From Puniceicoccaceae bacterium (GTDB lineage Bacteria > Verrucomicrobiota > Verrucomicrobiia > Opitutales > Coraliomargaritaceae), in assembly GCA_003566795.1 (NCBI GenBank), contig PXBU01000179.1:1-12978 (forward strand): a stretch of DNA of 12,978 nucleotides, written 5' to 3'. Positions 7,108 through 12,978 of this stretch are shown piece by piece (positions within the stretch are counted from its first letter, which is position 1; each line of letters begins with the position of its first letter). A program made the translations under genes and the position numbers. Below the pieces are notes generated by a model. That model made no database searches and was not told the DNA's origin. It worked only from the letters and a program-made list of their open reading frames with translations.

Positions 7108-8526
7108 ATGATGCCCGACGATTTCCCCTTGAAGTCCCGCCGTCAGTTCCTGAAGGGCGCCGGCATTGCCGGGCTGGCCACAACTTTTGCGGGTGCGCAC
7201 GCCGTTGCATCAAATCCTGGCACAAAACCGGGCAGAAAGCCTAAAGCCAAGAATCTCATTTTTCTGGTCGTTGACGGTATGTCCGTCGGCACAATGGGAC
7301 TCGCGCACCATTGGCATCTTCGCAACAGAAAGAAAGCATTGAATTGGACGCAGCTGTATGCGCATCCTGGTCTTCGCCGCTGTGTTCAGGATACCGCTTC
7401 CAACAATTCTCCCGTCACCGACTCTGCGGCTGCTGCGAGTGCTTGGGGTTGTGGCCAACGGGTCAACAACGCCGCGCTCAATATGGATCCCGGCGGTAAG
7501 CCGTGCACGCCGATCTTTGCCCGGGCGAAGATAGCCGGCATGCGGACCGGGCTCGTCTCCACCTGTCGCATCTCGCACGCGACACCGGCTGGCTTTGTGG
7601 CCAATGTTGCCAGTCGTGCTGACGAGGATGCGATTGTTGATCAATATTTATCCCGCCAAGTGGATGTGCTGCTGGGGGGTGGGGCCAAGCACTTCCAGCG
7701 CACTAAAGCAGGAGCAGCGGGCACCGATTACTTCAAAGCGTTTGAGCAGGCGGGCTACACGCTCGTGCGTAACCGCGATCAGCTTTTGCGGCTGCCGCGG
7801 GCAGACAAGAGGCTACTTGGAGTTTTTTCCGCCGACCACATCCCTTACGCGATTGATCGTCGCAACGATGATTCTCTGGCTCAAATCCCTGATTTGCCTG
7901 CGATGTTTGCTGCCTCGCTTCAACAGCTGCAAGGCTCGAAAGATGGCTTTATCCTGCAGGTTGAAGGTGGGCGGGTGGATCATGCGGGGCATTCTAATGA
8001 TGCGGGGACAATTCTGCATGAGCAGTTGGAGTTCGACGCATGCATCCCGCTCGCACTTGAGTTTATTGAGAAAAATCCGGACACCATGCTCATCGTCACC
8101 ACCGATCATGGGACGGGGGGATGCCAACTCGATGGTCTGGGGCATCAATACCTGGAGAGCGGTCCGGCACTGGAGACGATCAACCGGATTCGACATAGCT
8201 TTGAATGGATCGAAAAGCGCTTTCTTGCTGCCGAGAAAATAGACCCGAATATCGTCACTCACGCGACCGGGATCGTTCCCTCAGATGAGCAAGTAGCTGC
8301 CATGCAAGTTGCCTTGGATGATTCAGATCGCTGGCGCTTCTTAGCGGATTTTACCCGGATATTTGGCAGCGAGCTGACCGGGATTTCATCAGTTGGATGG
8401 AGTTCGCAAAATCATACCGCAGAAAATGTGGAGCTGCTGGCCTTCGGGCCTGGATCCGAGCAAATCCCTGCCTTCATCCGCAATTATGAATTGTTTGGCA
8501 TTATGACGGATGCCTTACGGATATAA
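7108..8526 (+). CDS. phoA: Tat-exported alkaline phosphatase (PhoA family)
   Basis: This enzyme hydrolyses phosphate monoesters outside the cytoplasm to release phosphate. The protein is 472 aa, similar to E. coli PhoA (471). It has a twin-arginine signal, SRRQFLKGAG (10-19), unlike E. coli PhoA, which is Sec-exported. Active-site residues by comparison with the family: D56 (VVDGMS), nucleophile S106 (TDSAAAAS), R170, E287 (VEGGRVD), D291, H295, D333 and H334 (TTDHGTGG), and H436 (NHTAEN). H157 (ISHATP) and H292 occupy the positions of E. coli D153 and K328, giving a mammalian-like His/His metal site. The start is the ATG at 7108 or 7111; a GAGG lies 10 bases before the first, one of the few Shine-Dalgarno-like sites here. 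It is transcribed away from ppk1. Its last codons overlap the minus-strand kinase remnant. Confidence 0.93.
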   Translation: MMPDDFPLKSRRQFLKGAGIAGLATTFAGAHAVASNPGTKPGRKPKAKNLIFLVVDGMSVGTMGLAHHWHLRNRKKALNWTQLYAHPGLRRCVQDTASNNSPVTDSAAAASAWGCGQRVNNAALNMDPGGKPCTPIFARAKIAGMRTGLVSTCRISHATPAGFVANVASRADEDAIVDQYLSRQVDVLLGGGAKHFQRTKAGAAGTDYFKAFEQAGYTLVRNRDQLLRLPRADKRLLGVFSADHIPYAIDRRNDDSLAQIPDLPAMFAASLQQLQGSKDGFILQVEGGRVDHAGHSNDAGTILHEQLEFDACIPLALEFIEKNPDTMLIVTTDHGTGGCQLDGLGHQYLESGPALETINRIRHSFEWIEKRFLAAEKIDPNIVTHATGIVPSDEQVAAMQVALDDSDRWRFLADFTRIFGSELTGISSVGWSSQNHTAENVELLAFGPGSEQIPAFIRNYELFGIMTDALRI

Positions 8527-8620
8527 GTCCCAGGGTAAAAGCACCATGGAAGGCATCGCCTGCCCCGGTCGTATCGACTGGATCAATATCGAAGGCAGGC
8601 ATGTGGTGCCGATCGCGCGC
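8501..8620 (-). pseudogene. Remnant of a PfkB-family (ribokinase-like) sugar kinase
   Basis: On the minus strand a short frame, open between stops at 8621-8623 and 8501-8503, reads HHMPAFDIDPV followed by DTTGAGDAFHGAF and TLG. DTTGAGD is the PfkB signature 2: its Gly-rich loop forms the anion hole and its last Asp is the catalytic base. The preceding HMPAF-type strand is also typical. A complete kinase is about 300 aa; here only about 30 recognisable residues survive (about 8527-8611). Upstream the frame hits several stops before cysJ; downstream it runs into the end of the alkaline phosphatase gene, and its residues (LISVRHPS) no longer look like the family. The simplest reading is a decayed or rearranged gene trapped between two convergent genes. 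Translation as a 33-aa peptide from the ATG at 8602 is possible but unlikely. Confidence 0.7.
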
Positions 8621-8640
8621 TTATGGCTAAACCCATCAAG

Positions 8641-10470
8641 CTAGTAAACATCACGCAAGTAGCGTTTGTCTTTCTTGAGCTGTTTCACGTATTCGGTCGC
8701 CGCTTCTTGGGAGAGACCACCTTCCTTGGCGATGATCTCGTGCAGAGCCATGTCGACATCGGTTGCCATGCGACTGGCATCACCACAGACGTAGAAGGAG
8801 GCACCTTGCTCCAGCCAGGCGTAAAATCCTCTACTGTTCTCCCGCATGCGGTCCTGCACATAGACTTTCTGCTTTTGATCGCGGGAAAAGGCGACGTCCA
8901 GTCGCGTCAATATACCGTCAGCCAGGTAGTCCTGCCATTCAGTCTGGTAGAGGAAGTCAGTTAAATAATGTTGATCGCCGAAGAAGAGCCAGTTCTTCCC
9001 CTGCGCGCCAATGGCCTTGCGCTCCTCGATGAAAGCGCGGAAGGGCGCGATACCGGTGCCGGGCCCCACCATGATCACGGGAACGTCATTATCCGCCGGC
9101 AATTTGAAGTGCTTGTTCGGAGTGACAAAAACTTCGGCCTTCTCACCTTCAACGATACGGTCGGCCAGGTAGGTGGAGCAGACGCCCTTGCGCTCACGGC
9201 CGTGTGCATCGTAGCGGACGACACCCACAGTTAGATGGACTTCGCCCGGGTGCGCCTTGGGACTGGAAGCAATCGAATAGAGGCGTGGCGGCAGCTTGCG
9301 CAGGATACTGACAAGTGCGTCGGCAGTGATTTCCTTGGCCGGGAATTCATGGAGGAGGTCGATGATCTCACGCCCGTAGAGGTATTCCTGCAAGTCCGTC
9401 TTGTTGGCGGGATCGAGCAGTTCATCAAGCTTCGCGTCCTTGGCTATCTCGTTATAGCGCTTGATCACAGGGAGTGAAAGCGAAGTGATGTCGAGTTGGC
9501 TGGTAAGGGCTTCGCGCAGAGTGAAGTCTTCGTCCTTCACCACCACCGGGTTTTCGGGATCAAGCTTCGTCGTTGTCAGAAAGTCCTCGACCACATCCTC
9601 CGCATTGTGCGGGATGACTGCCAGTGCATCGCCAGCCTCGTAAGTTAATCCCGAACCTTCCAGATCGAATTCCAGATGGATGGTCTCCTTGGCGGAGCCC
9701 TGCCCGTTGAGCAGAATACGTTCATTCAATGCTGCCGGAAAGGGGTGCTTGCGTGAGTATTTTACCGGTGCCGATTGCGACACTCCTGCTGCGGGCGCTG
9801 TTGCGGTTGGTGCGACTGTGGGTGCCGCAGGTGCGGCGGACGCTGTGAGCGCTTGGAGTGCTCCGTTACGCCAAGCCTCAAAATCGTCGTCGTAGTCGAC
9901 ATCGCAGTCCCGGCGTTCGTAAATCCGCTTTGCGCCCAGCGCTTCGAGGCGACTGTCGAAATCTTTCCCCATCTTACAAAAATGCTCGTAGCTGGTATCG
10001 CCCAGGCCGAGCACGGAAAAACGGGTGTTGGTGAGCTGGGGCGCTTTATCGCCCATAAAATCTTGGCAGAATTCAACCGCAGTTTCTGGCGGATCGCCTT
10101 CACCCCAGGTGCTGACAATTACCAGGAGATTTTGCATGTCCTTGATCTTGGCGACCTTTAAGTCGGCCATATTCACGGCCTTGGCCTTAAAGCCCGAGCT
10201 TTTGGCCGCCTTTACTGTCTGGTCGGCCAGTGCTTCCGCATTACCGGACTCGGTGCCGTAGAGCACGGTCAATTCCGGGCTGGCCGCAGCGGCGGCTGCC
10301 GGGGCCCCCGCAGTAGTGGGAGTCGCCTGCCCCACACGAAGCCCGCTGATAAAGCCCTCCAGCCAGAGAAGCTGCTCCGGTGCCAGGCTGGGCAGGAAAT
10401 TGTTTAGCCAAGCCGCCTGTTCAGGATTGAGCGGGGCATTGCCGGGGATGACTGGATCTGTCTGACTCAT
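8641..10470 (-). CDS. cysJ: Sulfite reductase (NADPH) flavoprotein alpha subunit
   Basis: CysJ passes electrons from NADPH through FAD and FMN to the CysI hemoprotein, which reduces sulfite to sulfide. It is 609 aa (E. coli 599). The N-terminal segment (NPEQAAWL, PEQLLWLEGF) matches the CysJ leader. The flavodoxin domain binds FMN (YGTESGN 71-77; STWGEGDPPE 120-129; GLGDTSYE). An Ala/Pro/Thr-rich linker (about 209-230) leads to the FAD/NADPH reductase module: RLYSIASS (396-403), GVCSTYLADR (429-438), GPGTGIAPFRAF (469-480), SRDQK (529-533), YVCGDASRM (560-568) and the terminal RYLRDVY. The start is the ATG at 10470; the in-frame extension to 10509 lacks family similarity. There is no Shine-Dalgarno. 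It diverges from cysI, whereas E. coli has a cysJIH operon, and it is convergent with the alkaline phosphatase. Confidence 0.96.
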   Translation of the reverse strand: MSQTDPVIPGNAPLNPEQAAWLNNFLPSLAPEQLLWLEGFISGLRVGQATPTTAGAPAAAAAASPELTVLYGTESGNAEALADQTVKAAKSSGFKAKAVNMADLKVAKIKDMQNLLVIVSTWGEGDPPETAVEFCQDFMGDKAPQLTNTRFSVLGLGDTSYEHFCKMGKDFDSRLEALGAKRIYERRDCDVDYDDDFEAWRNGALQALTASAAPAAPTVAPTATAPAAGVSQSAPVKYSRKHPFPAALNERILLNGQGSAKETIHLEFDLEGSGLTYEAGDALAVIPHNAEDVVEDFLTTTKLDPENPVVVKDEDFTLREALTSQLDITSLSLPVIKRYNEIAKDAKLDELLDPANKTDLQEYLYGREIIDLLHEFPAKEITADALVSILRKLPPRLYSIASSPKAHPGEVHLTVGVVRYDAHGRERKGVCSTYLADRIVEGEKAEVFVTPNKHFKLPADNDVPVIMVGPGTGIAPFRAFIEERKAIGAQGKNWLFFGDQHYLTDFLYQTEWQDYLADGILTRLDVAFSRDQKQKVYVQDRMRENSRGFYAWLEQGASFYVCGDASRMATDVDMALHEIIAKEGGLSQEAATEYVKQLKKDKRYLRDVY

Positions 10471-10673
10471 TGTGCTGTAACGCTGTGGAAAAAGGTGGTA
10501 TGAAAGCAAGGATCCGGCTAAATGCTAGCCATTTTTGGACTTTTAATGTAATTCTTGGGTTTTTGAGTGACAAACCAAAGATACGAGTTAGACTGCATAC
10601 ATATAATTTAAAAGCAACCGCGCTCTGGGTTTGCCAGTACCGAGAGAAGCGTTTTGCTAGAACCATTTTAATT
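10471..10673. promoter_or_regulatory. Divergent cysJ-cysI control region
   Basis: These 203 bases must hold the promoters of both sulfite reductase subunits. They contain a good cysJ promoter candidate, an isolated perfect -10 hexamer TATAAT (10602-10607, plus strand) suitable for cysI but without a clear -35, and a small inverted repeat GGCTA-AATGC-TAGCC (10516-10530) in the cysJ leader that could be an operator or a hairpin. No riboswitch was recognised. Confidence 0.5.
10545..10573 (-). promoter_or_regulatory. Candidate sigma-70-type promoter of cysJ
   Basis: On the minus strand, TTGTCA (10568-10573; 5/6 to TTGACA) and TACATT (10545-10550; 4/6 to TATAAT) are separated by exactly 17 bases. 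Transcription would begin near 10538, leaving a leader of roughly 70 bases before the cysJ ATG. Confidence 0.5.
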
Positions 10674-12428
10674 ATGATTGCCGATAACGACTCAGCACCA
10701 CAACTCCACAAAAACGAAGGTATCAAGACCCGCAGCCAGTATTTGCGGGGGACGATTCTCGAAAGTCTTGCCGACACATCGACTGGTGCGATCGCGCCGG
10801 ACGACCAGCAGTTGTCAAAATTCCACGGGATATATCAGCAGGATGACCGCGACGTGCGGGCTCAGCGCCGGAAGCACAAGTTGGACAAGGCCTATTCCTT
10901 TTTGGCCCGCATCTGCCTGCCCGGCGGCGTCTGCACGCCCGAACAGTGGCAGGTCGTCGACGAACTCGCCAACTTTAACGCATTCAAGACGATTAAACTG
11001 ACGACGCGCCAGGCCTTTCAATTGCACGGCATCCTCAAGGGTAACTTGAAGGACGTGATTCAATCGTGCAACGAGGTGGCCATGACGACCTTGGCTGCCT
11101 GCGGTGATGTGAACCGGAATGTGATGTGCAATCCGAATCCTTTGGCTTCGGAGGTGCACGCTGAGGTGCAGGAAATCACCGCTCAGATCGACGCGCACCT
11201 GAAGCCGCAGACGCCCGCGTTCTCTGAAATTTGGCTGGATGGTAAGCCGATCAATCTGGGAGTCGAGCAAGCGAAGGAGCGCTCGAAAGATTGTGGTGGC
11301 GACGCGGTCGAACCGCTCTACGGGCCTACCTATCTGCCGCGTAAATTCAAGATTGCGGTGGCCATTCCGCCGTATAACGACGTGGACGTATTTGCGCACT
11401 GTCTCGGATTTATTGCCATCGTTGAGGATGGTAAACTTATCGGATTCAACGTCACCGTCGGGGGCGGCATGGGGATGACCCACGGCAATGAGAAGACCTT
11501 CCCGCGCTTGGCGGATGTTATTGCATTCTGCTCCCCGGAGCAAGTGGTGCCCGTGGCCGAAAAGATCGTCGCGATCCAGCGCGATCACGGCAACCGGGTG
11601 GACCGTGCCAATGCCCGTTTCAAATACACGGTCGAACGCATCGGTCCCGACGGCATTCGCGCAGAGCTGGAGCAGCGGCTCGGCTACGCGCTGGAGGACC
11701 CCAAAGACTACAAGTTTACCAGCACGGGCGACCGCTACGGCTGGAATGAGGGCATCGACGGCAAGTGGAACCTTGGCCTCTTCATTGAGGGCGGTCGGAT
11801 CGTGGATCTGGAGGACAAGCCGCTCAAGGCCGGCATGCTGGAAATCTCCAATGTGCACAAAGGGGATTTTCGTCTGACCGCGAACCAGAATTTGATCATT
11901 GCTGGCGTGGCACCCGAGGACCGCGAAGAGATCGACGCGCTGGTGGAGAAATACCAGCTGGATGCTTACAAGAATGCCAGCGGAATGCGGCGCAGCCAGA
12001 TCGCCTGTGTTGCTTTGCCCACCTGTGGCCTGGCATTGGCGGAGTCGGAACGCTACCTGCCCAATCTCGTGAGCGACCTCGAAGTGATTTTGGAGGAAGC
12101 GGGCCTGCAGGAGGATGAGATCATTATCCGGTCAACCGGCTGCCCCAATGGCTGTGGTCGGCCCTATTTGGGCGAGATCGGCCTGGTCGGCAAGGTGCCG
12201 GGCAAATACAATCTCTATCTCGGCGCCGGATTTGATGGAGAGCGCCTGAATAAACTCTACCGCAACTCGATCACCCACGAGCAGATTATCGATGAGCTGA
12301 AGCCGATTCTCCTCGATTACGCCAAGGAGCGAGAGAAGGGCGAGCGTTTCGGAGATTTCACCATTCGCAAAGGTTACGTGAAGGCGACTCCAACAGGGAA
12401 CCAGTTTCACGCCGATGTGGCCTGTTAA
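10674..12428 (+). CDS. cysI: Sulfite reductase (NADPH) hemoprotein beta subunit
   Basis: CysI carries siroheme and a 4Fe-4S cluster and reduces sulfite to sulfide by six electrons supplied by CysJ. It is 584 aa (E. coli 570). Family landmarks are YLRGTI (23-28), FHGIYQQDDRDVR (50-62), RLPGG-like RICLPGG (79-85), LTTRQAFQLHGI (109-120), LPRKFK (221-226, with sulfite-site lysines K224 and K226) and HKGDFRLTANQNLIIAGV (395-412). The four cluster cysteines C445, C451 (CVALPTC) and C490, C494 (GCPNGC) match E. coli C434, C440, C479 and C483 at a constant offset of eleven. The ATG at 10674 is chosen because homology starts soon after it; the frame stays open to a TTG at 10470, but that stretch is promoter DNA. 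There is no Shine-Dalgarno. The MscS gene follows 41 bases later and could be cotranscribed. Confidence 0.96.
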   Translation: MIADNDSAPQLHKNEGIKTRSQYLRGTILESLADTSTGAIAPDDQQLSKFHGIYQQDDRDVRAQRRKHKLDKAYSFLARICLPGGVCTPEQWQVVDELANFNAFKTIKLTTRQAFQLHGILKGNLKDVIQSCNEVAMTTLAACGDVNRNVMCNPNPLASEVHAEVQEITAQIDAHLKPQTPAFSEIWLDGKPINLGVEQAKERSKDCGGDAVEPLYGPTYLPRKFKIAVAIPPYNDVDVFAHCLGFIAIVEDGKLIGFNVTVGGGMGMTHGNEKTFPRLADVIAFCSPEQVVPVAEKIVAIQRDHGNRVDRANARFKYTVERIGPDGIRAELEQRLGYALEDPKDYKFTSTGDRYGWNEGIDGKWNLGLFIEGGRIVDLEDKPLKAGMLEISNVHKGDFRLTANQNLIIAGVAPEDREEIDALVEKYQLDAYKNASGMRRSQIACVALPTCGLALAESERYLPNLVSDLEVILEEAGLQEDEIIIRSTGCPNGCGRPYLGEIGLVGKVPGKYNLYLGAGFDGERLNKLYRNSITHEQIIDELKPILLDYAKEREKGERFGDFTIRKGYVKATPTGNQFHADVAC

Positions 12429-12469
12429 TTGCTTATTGTTCTCATCCTAAACCACTAACATTCATTATT

Positions 12470-12978
12470 ATGGAAGAACCTACCGTTGTTGAGAAAACCA
12501 TCGAGGCGACCACTAGCTATGGCATGCAAGTCGTGGCCGCAGCTATCATACTTCTTGTCGGCCTCTGGCTGTCCAGAAAGGTTCGCGGACTCTTCAAAGC
12601 CGCATTGGAGAAGAAGGCGGTCGATCCGACTTTGGTCGGTTTTTTCTCCAGCATGCTTTACAGTGCACTCGTCGCTTTTGTGGCGATTGCCGCGATCAGC
12701 AAGCTCGGCATCCAGACAACATCGTTTATCGCAGTCATTGGTGCCGCTGGCTTGGCTGTGGGCCTGGCCTTGCAGGGCTCGCTCTCAAATTTTGCTTCCG
12801 GGGTCCTGCTCATCATGTTCAAACCATTTCTTGCGGGCAACTTTGTCAAAGTCGGCGGCGAGATGGGCACTGTGGTTCAAGTAGGCATGTTGCACACCGA
12901 ATTGAAGTCTCCGGAGAATATCAAGATTGTCATGCCGAACTCCCAAATCATGGGCGGCGCGATCACGAATTTCTCAGC
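12470..12978 (+). CDS. MscS-family mechanosensitive ion channel, partial
   Basis: The first 169 residues are present; the gene runs off the right edge. MscS-type channels open under membrane tension and release solutes during osmotic downshock. The layout is that of small MscS proteins: a short N-terminus, TM1 near 17-35, TM2 near 57-74, and the pore-lining TM3 with the Gly/Ala pattern VIGAAGLAVGLALQGSLSN (80-98), followed by FASGVLLIMFKPF (99-111) and the start of the beta domain (GNFVKVGGEMGTV, VMPNSQIMGGAITNFS). Family assignment is secure. The start is the ATG at 12470, preceded by CATTATT and no Shine-Dalgarno. It lies 41 bases after cysI in the same direction with no terminator seen, so read-through from the sulfite reductase promoter is possible. 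Confidence 0.93.
   Translation, partial: MEEPTVVEKTIEATTSYGMQVVAAAIILLVGLWLSRKVRGLFKAALEKKAVDPTLVGFFSSMLYSALVAFVAIAAISKLGIQTTSFIAVIGAAGLAVGLALQGSLSNFASGVLLIMFKPFLAGNFVKVGGEMGTVVQVGMLHTELKSPENIKIVMPNSQIMGGAITNFS

Noticed and set aside
8541..8609. Imperfect hairpin GCACCA...GCCTGCC / GGCAGGC...TGGTGC as a bidirectional terminator for phoA and cysJ
   Set aside because: It has a 29-base loop, an unequal internal loop and no T-run on either side, and it lies in the kinase remnant, so it is more likely a coincidence of coding sequence.
10471..10509. A 13-residue N-terminal extension of CysJ
   Set aside because: It has no similarity to the CysJ N-terminus, and the ATG at 10470 gives the expected length.
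10470..10673. A 68-codon N-terminal extension of CysI from a TTG codon
   Set aside because: CysI homology begins after the ATG at 10674, and this stretch contains promoter-like elements; the open frame appears incidental.
10815..11858. A 347-codon open frame on the minus strand inside cysI
   Set aside because: It lies wholly antisense to a clearly recognisable cysI, shows no family motif, and is the kind of shadow frame expected opposite GC-rich third-position coding DNA.
1..12978. CRISPR arrays, phage or transposon ends, tRNA or rRNA genes
   Set aside because: I looked for spaced repeats, terminal inverted repeats next to transposase-like frames and tRNA-like cloverleafs in the gaps and found none; the only large repeat is the oxidoreductase duplication.

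Overview
The window looks like chromosomal DNA of a Verrucomicrobiota-type bacterium, probably Opitutae-like and marine; a related PVC phylum (Planctomycetota, Lentisphaerota) is possible. This is inferred from the Tat-exported Gfo/Idh/MocA oxidoreductases, the unusual Nramp-like transporter, and start codons that mostly lack a Shine-Dalgarno sequence. Nine protein-coding genes fill most of the sequence. No tRNA, rRNA, CRISPR array or insertion sequence was seen, and no stretch over 300 bases lacks a gene.

Layout, left to right. (1) 3-1067, minus: the N-terminal 355 residues of an Nramp-like membrane transporter whose canonical metal-binding motifs are replaced; it runs off the left edge. (2) 1236-4188, minus: two tandem Tat-exported Gfo/Idh/MocA-family oxidoreductases, each 479 aa and about 87% identical by hand count. 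About 60 bases of 5' leader were duplicated with them, and a promoter-like pair of hexamers is conserved in both leaders. (3) 4435-8526: a phosphate-related block of polyphosphate kinase (ppk1, minus), a small lipoprotein (plus, with a good terminator) and a Tat-exported alkaline phosphatase (plus). A Pho-box-like direct repeat lies in the divergent ppk1/lipoprotein gap. (4) 8501-8620, minus: a short decayed remnant of a PfkB-family sugar kinase, recognisable from its nucleotide-binding and catalytic-Asp signature, squeezed between two convergent genes. (5) 8641-12428: assimilatory sulfite reductase, with the flavoprotein cysJ (minus) and hemoprotein cysI (plus) divergently transcribed from a shared 203-base region. 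(6) 12470-12978, plus: the N-terminal part of an MscS-family mechanosensitive channel, cut by the right edge.

How the genes work together: CysJ and CysI form one enzyme that reduces sulfite to sulfide with NADPH. Ppk1 and the exported alkaline phosphatase both serve phosphorus handling, storing polyphosphate inside the cell and releasing phosphate outside it. The paired oxidoreductases probably act in the periplasm on sugars or sugar-like compounds, but their substrate cannot be read from sequence. I do not see a clear new multi-gene system. The most noteworthy items are the PfkB remnant, the tandem oxidoreductase pair with its footprinted promoter and a cluster of divergence in the nucleotide-binding loop, and the Nramp-like protein without the DPGN motif.
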